Below, one piece after another: positions 17,886-25,852 of a stretch of DNA of 64,000 bases; position 1 is the first letter of the stretch, and each line of letters opens with the position of its first letter. The translations under genes were made by a program, and so were the position numbers. The notes beneath the pieces are model-generated. The model saw nothing but the letters and a program-made list of their open reading frames with translations, did no database searches and was not told where the DNA came from. The stretch is from an uncultured Pseudomonadota bacterium. GTDB lineage: Bacteria > Pseudomonadota > Gammaproteobacteria > Burkholderiales > Burkholderiaceae_C. The stretch is from contig CAMFIB010000002.1 of NCBI GenBank assembly GCA_945952465.1, forward strand, positions 124,001 through 188,000. The letters are read 5' to 3'.

Positions 17886-18476
17886 ATGAAAACCACGCAA
17901 CTCCTGACCGCTCTGCTGCTCACCGTTGGCGCCACCGCCGCCTTCGCACAGACCAACGCCGCCACCACCGTGCAGCGCGACGTCAACCAGCAAAGCCGCA
18001 TCGAGGCCGGCCTGCAGAACGGCAGCATCACGACCCGCGAGGCAGCCGCCCTGGAAAAAGACGAGAGCCGCGTGGACCGCCTGCAGGCCAATGCGCTGAA
18101 AGACGGCAAGCTGAGCGACGCCGAGCGCGCCCGCCTCACCGCCGCGCAGAACAAGACCAGCCGCGACATCGCCACCGCCAAGAACAACGGCGTGAACGGC
18201 AATCCGCTGTCGGCCTCGTCGCAGCGCATGCAGGCCGACGTGCAGCGCAACATCAACCAGGAAAAGCGCGTCGAGGCCGGCATCCAGAACGGCTCGGTCA
18301 CCAACCACGAAGCCGCCAAGCTGGAGCGCGGCCAGGCCCGCGTCGACCACAAGGAAGCGGTTGCCGCCCGCGACGGCCATGTCGGTGCGCACGAACAGGC
18401 CGGCGTGCAGCGCGCCGAGAACCGCCAGAGCCGCCGCATCTTCAAGCAGAAGCACGACGCCCAGGTGCGCGGCTGA
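17886..18476 (+). CDS. Secreted protein built of two homologous repeats
   Basis: The 196-residue product begins with a clear signal peptide (MKTTQLLTALLLTVG, cleavage after AFA). The mature chain consists of two tandem units of about 70 residues. Unit 1 opens QRDVNQQSRIEAGLQNGSIT and unit 2 opens QRNINQEKRVEAGIQNGSVT; both continue with EAA-LE and an R-V-D block. The chain is strongly charged and helical, with no Cys. It resembles small periplasmic helical proteins annotated only as hypothetical; I assign no function. A Shine-Dalgarno AAGAGGACCTCACC precedes the ATG, and a strong terminator follows. Confidence 0.75.
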   Translation: MKTTQLLTALLLTVGATAAFAQTNAATTVQRDVNQQSRIEAGLQNGSITTREAAALEKDESRVDRLQANALKDGKLSDAERARLTAAQNKTSRDIATAKNNGVNGNPLSASSQRMQADVQRNINQEKRVEAGIQNGSVTNHEAAKLERGQARVDHKEAVAARDGHVGAHEQAGVQRAENRQSRRIFKQKHDAQVRG

Positions 18477-18516
18477 GCCGCTGGCCTGAACCGTTTCCTT
18501 CCGAGTCTCCAACTCA

Positions 18517-18542
18517 GCGCCGCGCAAGCGGCGCTTTTTTTT
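18517..18542 (+). terminator. Rho-independent terminator after the repeat protein
   Basis: GCGCCGC, loop GCAA, GCGGCGC is followed by eight T residues. It ends about 30 bases before the next gene. Confidence 0.9.
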
Positions 18543-18570
18543 GGGCGCGGCCACGGGCATACTGCGCCGC

Positions 18571-19293
18571 ATGAGCCGCTCCCGCTACCGGTATTACGAC
18601 TTCATCCTGGCCGCGTTCGTCTGCGTGCTGCTGTGCTCCAACTTCATCGGCGCGGCCAAGCAGGCCACGCTGACGCTGCCGCTGGTGGGCACCGTCACCT
18701 TCGGCGCCGGCGTGCTGTTCTTTCCCATCTCGTACCTGTTCGGCGACATCCTGACCGAGGTCTACGGCTACGGCCGCGACCGCCGCGCGGTGTGGGCCGG
18801 CTTCGGGGCGCTGGCCTTCGCGTCGGTCATGGCGGCGGTGGTGGTCGGCCTGCCGCCGGCCGACACCGACTTCATGCACGGCTACCAGGGCCAGCTCGAA
18901 GGGGTGTTCGGCAACGCCTGGCGCATCGCGCTGGCGTCCATGCTCGCGTTCTGGTGCGGCAGTTTCGCCAACAGCTACGTGCTGGCCAAGATGAAGCTGT
19001 GGACGCACGGCCGCTGGCTGTGGATGCGCACCATCGGCTCCACGCTGGTGGGCGAGCTGATCGACTCCGGCCTGTTCTACTTCGTCGCCTTCTACGGCGT
19101 CTGGACCACGGCCGACATCCTGGCCGTCACGCTCGCCCAATACGTGCTGAAGACGGGCTGGGAGGTGCTGGCCACGCCGCTGACCTACTGGATCGTGAAC
19201 GGGCTCAAGCGCGCCGAACAGGAAGACTGGTACGACCGCGGCACCGACTTCAACCCCTTCCGCATCGACGACGGCCCGCCGCCCTCGCGCTGA
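18571..19293 (+). CDS. yhhQ: Queuosine precursor transporter, YhhQ/DUF165 family
   Basis: The 240-residue product is a polytopic membrane protein of the VUT/DUF165 family, which imports preQ0/preQ1 in E. coli (YhhQ). Family motifs visible are FPISYLFGDILTEVYGYG near residue 50, ASMLAFWCGSFANSYVLAKMK near 130 and RTIGSTLVGELIDSGLFYF near 160. About six helices are predicted. The start is the ATG directly after a GCGCCGC stretch at 18571. The presence of both de novo (queC) and salvage genes in one window is notable, though they are not adjacent. No preQ1 riboswitch fits in the short leader. Confidence 0.9.
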   Translation: MSRSRYRYYDFILAAFVCVLLCSNFIGAAKQATLTLPLVGTVTFGAGVLFFPISYLFGDILTEVYGYGRDRRAVWAGFGALAFASVMAAVVVGLPPADTDFMHGYQGQLEGVFGNAWRIALASMLAFWCGSFANSYVLAKMKLWTHGRWLWMRTIGSTLVGELIDSGLFYFVAFYGVWTTADILAVTLAQYVLKTGWEVLATPLTYWIVNGLKRAEQEDWYDRGTDFNPFRIDDGPPPSR

Positions 19294-19341
19294 CGCGCGG
19301 CCCGACCCTGCCACCACCGGGGGCGCGTCGGCCTGGTTGCA

Positions 19342-19360
19342 ATTGAGAATTATTCTCAAT
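19342..19360. promoter_or_regulatory. Fur box
   Basis: ATTGAGAAT-T-ATTCTCAAT is a 19-bp palindrome, perfect apart from its central base. It matches the GAGAATNATTCTC-type Fur boxes of beta-proteobacteria. It lies about 80 bases before the first gene of the iron operon that ends in the TonB-dependent receptor, so iron repression of the whole unit is expected. Confidence 0.85.
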
Positions 19361-19443
19361 AGAATCCGGCCATCACATCGTTCTGCGCCAGCTGATCCCT
19401 CACGCCAGCCGAGGAACTGAAGTGCCCACTTCAGGAGTTCAGC

Positions 19444-19704
19444 ATGTCCCAGCAGAAGCCCGGCGAGGGCACCTGCCACCATTTGCCGTTGGCGGAGAGC
19501 CCGGTCGGCAGCGTCACCATCTGCCCCGATTGCGGCGTCGTCCAGCTCAACACCGACTGCGTTTCGGTGCGCATGGACCCCGAGGTCTTCGAGGCCGTCA
19601 CGCAGATGATGCTGACGGCCCGCTGCCGCTACTACGAGATGCGCCGCCTGGCCAACCGCCGCCTGGTGCCGCCGTCCGAGGTGCCGCATGCGTCGGTGCA
19701 TTGA
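19444..19704 (+). CDS. Small Cys-containing protein, first gene of the iron operon
   Basis: The 86-residue product has a CPDC knuckle (TICPDCGVVQLN) plus a Cys and two His near the N-terminus (TCHHLP), suggesting a metal-binding site. The rest is helical. I do not recognise a named family. It is the first gene after the Fur box, and its last 17 bases overlap the next gene, so the two are co-translated. A role in iron-responsive physiology is inferred from position only. Confidence 0.7.
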   Translation: MSQQKPGEGTCHHLPLAESPVGSVTICPDCGVVQLNTDCVSVRMDPEVFEAVTQMMLTARCRYYEMRRLANRRLVPPSEVPHASVH

Positions 19705-20158
19705 CAGGCTGGCCGCGCTGCTCTTTGCCGCGCCCGAGCCGGTGCCCGAGCGGCAGCCGGTGCGGCCGGCCAAGCTGCTCGCCCGCGCCCGAACCCAGCT
19801 CGACCTGTTGCAGCACGAGAACGGCGTGCTGATCCGCGCGCTGGCCGACGCCCAGCGCCGCACCAGCCACTGCGTGCGCGGCCTGCACGGCGAGCTGCAG
19901 GACCAGCAGGGCCTGGCCATGCGGCTGCGCGCCGCGCTGGTCGTCAAGGAAACCGAGCTGATGTTCCTGCGCGACGACGTCGCCGCCATGCTCGACGCCA
20001 GCCACGACGCGGCCGAACTGGTCATCTGCCAGACCGGCTGCGTCAGCCACGACCACCACTGGCTGGGCGACGACGGCCAGTGCCGCCGCACCGGCCAGGC
20101 CTGCGTGCTCAACGGCGCGCCGCAACCCGCCGCGCTCAGGCAGGAGGAGTCGTCATGA
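19688..20158 (+). CDS. DUF2325-like protein
   Basis: The 156-residue product has a helical, probably coiled-coil N-terminal half (RARTQLDLLQHENGVL and ETELMFLRDDVAAML). A C-terminal block with VICQTGCVSHDHHW, then RRTGQACVL, resembles DUF2325 proteins. Four Cys and several His in that block suggest metal or redox binding. Function in the family is unknown. Its start lies inside the previous gene and its stop overlaps the DUF3501 start (ATGA), placing it in the same Fur-controlled message. Confidence 0.65.
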   Translation: MRRCIDRLAALLFAAPEPVPERQPVRPAKLLARARTQLDLLQHENGVLIRALADAQRRTSHCVRGLHGELQDQQGLAMRLRAALVVKETELMFLRDDVAAMLDASHDAAELVICQTGCVSHDHHWLGDDGQCRRTGQACVLNGAPQPAALRQEESS

Positions 20159-20751
20159 GCCTGTCCCCCCGCGACCTGATGCCGCTGGCCCGCTACCGCC
20201 AGTTGCGCCCGCAGGTGTGCCGCGCCATGGCCGCCTACCGCCGCCAGTTGGCGCGCGACCTCGGGCCCTGCATGCGCGTGCAGTTCGAGGACCGCCGCAC
20301 GGTGTGGTTCCAGGTGCAGGAAGCCGCCTGCGCCGAAGGCATCGACGACGACACCGCGCTGTGGCAACTCATCGAGACCTACGCGCACCTGCTGCCCGAA
20401 CCCGGCCAGCTCAAGGCCACCGTGTCGGTCACGCCGGTCGAAGGCGGCGCGGCGTTGTCCGTCGGTGCGGCCAGCCTGCTCGGCCCTGCCATCGGCCGCA
20501 TCGCGCTGCAGCCCGCACCCGGCCACGGCTGGACGGGCGCAGCCGTGAATGAAGACGCCGACGACGGCTGGCGCTCGCGCCCCTGCGGCGTGCATGTGCT
20601 GCGGTTCTGCACCGGCCCCCTGCGCTACGGCGACGCCGCCACCATCGCCTGCCTCGACCCCGGCTACGCGCACCGCGCCACCGTGGTGCTGCCGGCCATG
20701 CCCGCCAGCCCGCCGGCCGTGGTCGTGCCGTTCTCCGGCCGCCCCGCCTGA
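20155..20751 (+). CDS. DUF3501 family protein
   Basis: The 198-residue product matches DUF3501: an N-terminal RDLMPLARYRQLRPQV, the hallmark FEDRRTVWFQVQEA near residue 42, VHVLRF near 147 and DPGYAHR near 168. The family is often found beside Fe-S or rubrerythrin-type genes, but no biochemical role is established. The ATG at 20155 has a good GGAGG-type site and overlaps the previous stop by four bases. The gene precedes the TonB-dependent receptor by 57 bases in the Fur-led operon, which points to a part in iron supply or iron-limited metabolism. Confidence 0.85.
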   Translation: MSLSPRDLMPLARYRQLRPQVCRAMAAYRRQLARDLGPCMRVQFEDRRTVWFQVQEAACAEGIDDDTALWQLIETYAHLLPEPGQLKATVSVTPVEGGAALSVGAASLLGPAIGRIALQPAPGHGWTGAAVNEDADDGWRSRPCGVHVLRFCTGPLRYGDAATIACLDPGYAHRATVVLPAMPASPPAVVVPFSGRPA

Positions 20752-20808
20752 CCGCCCGCGCGGCCCGAGCGCCGCGCACCCGACTTCCCGCCTCGAACAA
20801 CCCCACCG

Positions 20809-22962
20809 ATGAGCCGCGCCATGCCGCACCTGAACCCCCTGGCCAGCGCCGTGCTGCTGGCCGCCGCCTGCACCACCGCCACCGCGCAGACCCCCGCCGC
20901 CGCTCCTGCGGCCGATGGCACGCTGGCGCCCGTCACCGTGCGCGGCGACGCCGAGACCGGCACCGGCCCCGTGCAGGGCTATGTCGCCAAGCGCAGCGCC
21001 ACCGCCACCAAGACCGACACCCCGCTGCGCGAAACGCCGCAGGCGGTCACGGTGGTGCCGCGCCAGCGCATCGAGGACATGGCCGCCTCCAACCTGCAGG
21101 ACGCGCTGACCTATGCGGCCGGCGTGCGCTCGGACGCCTTCGGCCTCGACAGCCGCACCGACAGCATCCTGATCCGCGGCACCGAGCCGGCGATCTACCT
21201 CGACGGCCTGCGCCAGCAGCTCGGGGGCTACTACACCAGCGTCACCCGCACCGACCCCTACACGCTGGAGCGCATCGAGGTGCTGCGGGGGCCGTCGGGC
21301 ATGCTGTTCGGGCAGGGCAGCACCGGCGGCCTGATCAACCAGGTCAGCAAGCTGCCGCAGGCGCAGGCGCAGCGCGAGGTGTCCGTGCAGCTCGGCAACT
21401 TCAACCGGCGCGAGCTTCAGGCCGACCTGACCGGCCCGCTCACCGCCGACGGCCAGTGGCTGTACCGCATCGTCGCGGTCGCGCGCAAGGCCGACACCCA
21501 GGTCGACCATGTGCCCGACGACCGGCTGCTGCTGGCGCCCAGCGTCACCTGGAAACCCGACGCCAGGACCACCCTGACCCTGCAGGGGCTGACCCAGCGC
21601 GACCGCACCGGCTCCACCTTGCAGTTCCTGCCGTGGAGCGGCACTGGCGCACCCAACCCGAACGGCCTCATACCCACCAACCGCTTCATCGGCGAACCGG
21701 GCGTGGACCATTACGACTCCAACCGCGACACCTTCGGCTGGCTGTTCGAGCACCGTTTCAACGACCAGTGGACGCTGCGCCAGAACCTGCGCTATTCGCG
21801 CAACCGCGTGGACTCGCTCACCTTCTATCCCGACTCGTACAGCAACCCCGGCAATTCGTATGTGGACGCCGCCCAGCGGCAGCTCGACCGTTTCCATTTC
21901 GGGGGCGACACCCGCATGCGCCAGCTCGCCACCGACCAGCACCTGCAGGGCGACCTGCGCAGCGGCAACGTGCAGCACAAGCTGCTGGTCGGCCTGGACG
22001 CGGTGCGCTCCCGGCAGACCGGCATCACCATCACCGACGGGCCCGCGCGCTTCGGCGGCACGCTGCTGCCGATCGACGTCTTCACGCCGGTGTACACCGG
22101 TGTCACGCTGCCCGCGCCCACGGTCGACCCCGTCACCACGCAGACCCACGCCGGCCTGTACCTGCAGGACCAGATGAAGTTCGGCGACGACTGGATCCTC
22201 GTGGCTGGGCTGCGGCACGACCGCGCCACCAGCGGGCTGGAGAACGCCCCGGACGAAGACAGCCGCGCCACCACCAAGCGCCTGGGCGCCATGCGGCTGC
22301 TGCCGGGCGGCTGGTCGCCCTACCTCAGCTACAGCGAGTCGTTCACCCCGGTGGCGGGCGTGAACCTGGCCGGCGTGCGCTACAAGCCGCAGCGCGGCAA
22401 ACAGGTGGAGGCGGGCGTCAAGCTGCAACCCGACGGCGCCGGCTACAGCTTCAACGCGGCCGTGTTCAAGCTGCGCGAGCAGAACCGCCTGGTGCCCGAC
22501 CCCGGCAACCCCCTGAACAACGTGCAGGCCGGCCGCACCAACACCCAGGGTCTGGAGCTGGAGTGGGCCGGCGCGCTGACCCCGGCCTTCGAGCTGGCCG
22601 CCCACTACAACTACCTGAAGATCGAAGGCAGCCGCGACGACCCCAACCTCACGTTCGGTGGCAATCCGCCGCACCAGGCCGCCGTGTGGGGCAAGTACCG
22701 CTTCAGCGTGGCCGGCGTTGCGGGCTGGTCGGCGGCGGCCGGCCTGCGCTACTTCAGCCGCTTCCAGGACGGGCCGGCGCCGGTGGTGCCCGCGCTGCGC
22801 CTGCTCGACCTCGCGCTGGGATTCGACAGCGGCGCCTGGCGCTATGCGCTGAACGTGCAGAACGCCACCGACAAGGTCTACAACAGCACCTGTGCGGCGC
22901 GCGGCGACTGCTTCTTCGGTGCGCGGCGGACGGTCGTCGCGTCGGTCACCCACCGCTTCTAG
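20809..22962 (+). CDS. TonB-dependent ferric-siderophore receptor
   Basis: The 717-residue outer-membrane receptor imports an iron-siderophore complex using TonB energy. It has a signal peptide (cleavage after TATAQ), a TonB-box-like LAPVTVRGD near residue 44, and a plug domain (ETPQAVTVVPRQRIEDM; VEVLRGPSGMLFGQGSTGGLINQ). A 22-stranded barrel follows, ending in the aromatic C-terminus (VASVTHRF). Subtype features fit FhuA/FpvA-like siderophore receptors, but the ligand cannot be named. It is the last gene of the Fur-box-led operon starting at 19444. An alternative start four codons later (MPHLNPL) is possible. Confidence 0.95.
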   Translation: MSRAMPHLNPLASAVLLAAACTTATAQTPAAAPAADGTLAPVTVRGDAETGTGPVQGYVAKRSATATKTDTPLRETPQAVTVVPRQRIEDMAASNLQDALTYAAGVRSDAFGLDSRTDSILIRGTEPAIYLDGLRQQLGGYYTSVTRTDPYTLERIEVLRGPSGMLFGQGSTGGLINQVSKLPQAQAQREVSVQLGNFNRRELQADLTGPLTADGQWLYRIVAVARKADTQVDHVPDDRLLLAPSVTWKPDARTTLTLQGLTQRDRTGSTLQFLPWSGTGAPNPNGLIPTNRFIGEPGVDHYDSNRDTFGWLFEHRFNDQWTLRQNLRYSRNRVDSLTFYPDSYSNPGNSYVDAAQRQLDRFHFGGDTRMRQLATDQHLQGDLRSGNVQHKLLVGLDAVRSRQTGITITDGPARFGGTLLPIDVFTPVYTGVTLPAPTVDPVTTQTHAGLYLQDQMKFGDDWILVAGLRHDRATSGLENAPDEDSRATTKRLGAMRLLPGGWSPYLSYSESFTPVAGVNLAGVRYKPQRGKQVEAGVKLQPDGAGYSFNAAVFKLREQNRLVPDPGNPLNNVQAGRTNTQGLELEWAGALTPAFELAAHYNYLKIEGSRDDPNLTFGGNPPHQAAVWGKYRFSVAGVAGWSAAAGLRYFSRFQDGPAPVVPALRLLDLALGFDSGAWRYALNVQNATDKVYNSTCAARGDCFFGARRTVVASVTHRF

Positions 22963-23014
22963 CCCGCACCTCCGGCCGGCATGGCCCCGCCTGCCGGGGC
23001 GCGACAATGGCCGC

Positions 23015-23776
23015 ATGTCCGCCGTGCCGTCCGCCGCTGCCGCGCTGCGCCGCATCCATGCGCGCCGCCTGCGCGAGGTCTACCGCTCCGCCGGCTGGCC
23101 CAGCCAGGACGCGGTGGAGCTGGACCTGCTGGCCGCCGGCCTGCTGGAGCGCCAGCGCGCCGACAGCGGCCATGAAACCGTTCGCCTGACCGCCGCCGGC
23201 ATCGTCTGGCTGGGCGAGGCCATGGCCGCCAACCGGCGCGCGCTGTCGGCGCACGAGGCGCTGGTGGAGCGCGTGGCCGGGCTGATGCTGCGCCACGGCC
23301 GCATCGTCTGGACCGGCCTCGGCCTGCGCGCCCGCCTGCCGGTGCCCGAGGGTGAGCCCAACCGCTGGAAGATCTGCCGGCCCGACGTGTTCTCGATCCG
23401 CCACACCACCGTGGCCGGCTACCTGGAACCGGTGGTGCACGAGGTCAAGGTCAGCCGCGCCGACCTGCTCGGTGATCTGAAGCAGACCGACAAGCGCGAC
23501 GCCTACCTCGACGTCGGCGGCCAGTGCTGGTATGTGCTCGGCACCAACGCGCGCGGCCAGCCCATTGCCGATCCCGACGAGGTGCCGGCGAGCTGCGGCG
23601 TGCTGGTGGCGGCGGGTGAACAACTCGCCGTGGCCCGCCATGCGCCCAAGCGGCCGGTGGCTGACCTGCCCTTCGCGCTGTGGATGGCGCTGGCCAGGGC
23701 CACGCCCTGGGGTTCGCCGCAGCACCCGAGCGATCCGGGCGACGACCAGGCCCCGCTCGCCGACGGCGGCGGCTGA
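23015..23776 (+). CDS. Putative restriction-like nuclease-fold protein (MmcB/DUF-type)
   Basis: The 253-residue product has an N-terminal winged-helix-like part (AVELDLLAAGLLERQ, ETVRLTAAGIVWLGEAM). A central PD-(D/E)XK-like core follows: CRPDVFSIRHT with an Asp near residue 130, then a beta hairpin, then HEVKVSRADLLGDLKQTDKRDAYL with E-x-K near residue 148. This order (D ... E-x-K) is that of MmcB-like DNA-repair nucleases and other restriction-endonuclease-like folds. No operon partner is evident: the TonB receptor is 52 bases upstream and the sugar dehydrogenase 137 bases downstream. Nuclease activity is an inference from the motif. Confidence 0.65.
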   Translation: MSAVPSAAAALRRIHARRLREVYRSAGWPSQDAVELDLLAAGLLERQRADSGHETVRLTAAGIVWLGEAMAANRRALSAHEALVERVAGLMLRHGRIVWTGLGLRARLPVPEGEPNRWKICRPDVFSIRHTTVAGYLEPVVHEVKVSRADLLGDLKQTDKRDAYLDVGGQCWYVLGTNARGQPIADPDEVPASCGVLVAAGEQLAVARHAPKRPVADLPFALWMALARATPWGSPQHPSDPGDDQAPLADGGG

Positions 23777-23913
23777 ACCCGGCCATCGGGCTGTGCGCTC
23801 CTACCGGGCCGGGGGAGCGCGTCCTACGCCGCCCGGCAGGGCGGCTGCCTAAGCTGAAGGGGTGGTGTGCCGCCCAGCGCATGCCGCTGCTTTCACGCCC
23901 ACAGGAGACACCG

Positions 23914-25344
23914 ATGCACCCCGACACCCGCCCAACCACTGCCTGTCGTCCACCCGCCGTACGGCGCCGCGCGAACCTGCTGCCGCTGGCCCTTGTGGCG
24001 GCGCTTTCGGCCGGGCTGGCTGCAGCCGCCGCAGACGGGTCGGACATTCCGCTGGTCGGCCCGGTGGCCGGCCCGGTCGGCCCCAACCCGCAGTTGCCCG
24101 CGCCGCAGAAGAGCCTGATCCCGACCGTGAAGGTGGCGCCCGCCGTGGGCTGGCCGGCGGGCACCTTGCCGCAGGCCGTGGCGGGGGCGTCGGTGCAGGC
24201 CTTCGCCAGCCAGCTCGACCACCCGCGCTGGGTCTACGTGCTGCCCAATGGCGACGTGCTGGTGGCCGAAACCAACGCGCCGCCCAAGCCGGAAGACGGA
24301 AAGGGCATCAAGGGTTTCGCGATGAAGCTGACGATGAAGAAGGCCGGCGCCGGCACACCCAGCGCCAACCGCATCACGCTGCTGCGCGACACCAACGGCG
24401 ACGGCGTGGCCGACCTGCGCACCACCTTCGCCGACAAGCTCAACTCACCGTTCGGCATGGTGCTGGTGGGCAACGACCTCTACGTGGCGAATGCCGACGC
24501 GCTGGTGAAATTCAAATACACCGCCGGCGCCACCCGGGTGGACGGTGCGCCCACCGTGGTCACGGCGCTGCCCGGAGGGCCGATCAACCACCACTGGACC
24601 AAGAACGTCATCGCCAGCGGCGACGGCCAGAAGCTGTACGTGGCGGTTGGCTCCAACAGCAACGTGGCCGAGAACGGCATCGACAAGGAAGAGGGCCGCG
24701 CCGCCATCTGGGAGATTGACGCGAAGACCGGCCAGCACAAGGTCTTCGCCAGCGGCCTGCGCAACCCGGTGGGCATGGCCTGGGGCGGTGCCGGCAACAA
24801 GGAGCTGTTCGCCGTGGTGAACGAGCGCGACGAGCTCGGCAACGACCTGGTGCCGGATTACCTCACCTCGGTGAAGCCCGGCGCCTTCTACGGCTGGCCC
24901 TACAGCTACTACGGCCAGCACGTGGACGAACGCGTCGCGCCGCAGCGGCCCGATCTGGTGAAGGCCGCCGTGCCGCCCGACTACGCGCTCGGCCCGCACG
25001 TGGCGGCGCTGGGCCTGGCCTCGGCCACCGGCAACACGGTGGCGCCGCAATTCGCGCAGGGCATGTTCGTCGGCCTGCACGGTTCCTGGAACCGCAAGCC
25101 GCTGAACGGTTACCGGGTGGTCTTCGTGCCCTTCGTCAACGGCAGGCCGCAGGGCCAGCCGGTGGACGTGCTGACCGGCTTCGTCAACCGCAAGGGCGAG
25201 GCCATGGGCCGGCCAGTGGGCGTGGCGGTGGACCGCAAGGGCTCGCTGCTGGTGGCCGACGACGTGGGCAACACCGTGTGGCGCGTCAATGGCAGCAGCG
25301 GCAGCCCATCCACGGCCGCACCTGCGGGCGCGGCCGCGCGCTGA
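23914..25344 (+). CDS. PQQ-dependent sugar/sorbosone dehydrogenase-like secreted protein
   Basis: The 476-residue product has a signal peptide (about residues 1-40, ending GLAAAAADG) and a six-bladed propeller of the soluble glucose/L-sorbosone dehydrogenase type. Family signatures include DHPRWVYVLPNGDVLVAET, GGPINHHWTKN with the catalytic His candidate, FASGLRNPVGMAW, VNERDELGNDLVPDYLTS, and GMFVGLHGSWNRKPLNGY. The enzyme would oxidise a sugar in the periplasm with PQQ as cofactor. No PQQ biosynthesis genes are present in the window. AGGAGACACCG precedes the ATG at 23914. Confidence 0.88.
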   Translation: MHPDTRPTTACRPPAVRRRANLLPLALVAALSAGLAAAAADGSDIPLVGPVAGPVGPNPQLPAPQKSLIPTVKVAPAVGWPAGTLPQAVAGASVQAFASQLDHPRWVYVLPNGDVLVAETNAPPKPEDGKGIKGFAMKLTMKKAGAGTPSANRITLLRDTNGDGVADLRTTFADKLNSPFGMVLVGNDLYVANADALVKFKYTAGATRVDGAPTVVTALPGGPINHHWTKNVIASGDGQKLYVAVGSNSNVAENGIDKEEGRAAIWEIDAKTGQHKVFASGLRNPVGMAWGGAGNKELFAVVNERDELGNDLVPDYLTSVKPGAFYGWPYSYYGQHVDERVAPQRPDLVKAAVPPDYALGPHVAALGLASATGNTVAPQFAQGMFVGLHGSWNRKPLNGYRVVFVPFVNGRPQGQPVDVLTGFVNRKGEAMGRPVGVAVDRKGSLLVADDVGNTVWRVNGSSGSPSTAAPAGAAAR

Positions 25345-25443
25345 CGGAGGGCGATTGGGCCACCGACCTCCGCACAGGCCAGCGCGCCCACCTCACCCGG
25401 CCGCGGCCCCAGTGAGCCACTTCGTTTTCACAAGGAGAAGACC

Positions 25444-25842
25444 ATGAAAGACTTCGTGCTCGACCGCAAGATGCTCACCGCCTCCGGCACCTTCTACCCC
25501 AAGGGCTACGCCGTCATCCTGTTCCCCAGCGGCGACGCCGCCCGGCGCGTGGCCGACGCGCTGGGCGAGCGCTTCGGCGAGGTGGTGCACCTCGACCCGG
25601 AAACCATCCAGGCCGAACTGAACCCGCACGACGACAAGGACGCCGCCCTGCGGCTGCCCAGCGTCGGCACCGAGGGCCAGACCGCGATCCGCTTCGTTGA
25701 ACTGGCCCGTGAAGGCCACCACGCGCTGATGGTGAAGATGCCCGACGACAAGACCCGCGACGCCATCATGGCGGTGGTGCGGCAAGAGACGTTCTCGTAC
25801 GCCCAGCGCTACCACAGCCTGGCCATCGAAGACCTGGAGTGA
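25444..25842 (+). CDS. Conserved hypothetical protein, 132 residues
   Basis: I do not recognise a family. The product is a soluble alpha/beta protein without signal peptide or membrane helix. Its first half contains YPKGYAVILFPSGDAARRVAD, which suggests a small Rossmann-like or ferredoxin-like fold, and the end is acidic (LAIEDLE). AAGGAGAAGACC is a strong ribosome-binding site. It is convergent with the Ku gene, whose stop is 10 bases away. Expression signals are good, so it is likely a real gene, possibly stress-related by position next to ku, but that is speculative. Confidence 0.7.
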   Translation: MKDFVLDRKMLTASGTFYPKGYAVILFPSGDAARRVADALGERFGEVVHLDPETIQAELNPHDDKDAALRLPSVGTEGQTAIRFVELAREGHHALMVKMPDDKTRDAIMAVVRQETFSYAQRYHSLAIEDLE

Positions 25843-25852
25843 GCACGCCCGC

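Noticed and set aside
18543-18570. A preQ1 riboswitch before the yhhQ-type gene
   Set aside because: Only 28 bases separate the upstream terminator from the start codon, too few for the aptamer, and no preQ1 pseudoknot pattern is seen.
22963-23014. A terminator after the TonB receptor (GCCCC ... GGGGC)
   Set aside because: The stem is short and no T-run follows, so it is not a supported rho-independent terminator.
18514-23055. A 1513-codon open frame on the - strand, and a similar 1164-codon frame at 2449-5943
   Set aside because: Both run antisense to well-supported genes, are extremely rich in Arg, Gly, Gln and His, and show no domain; they are by-products of high GC content.
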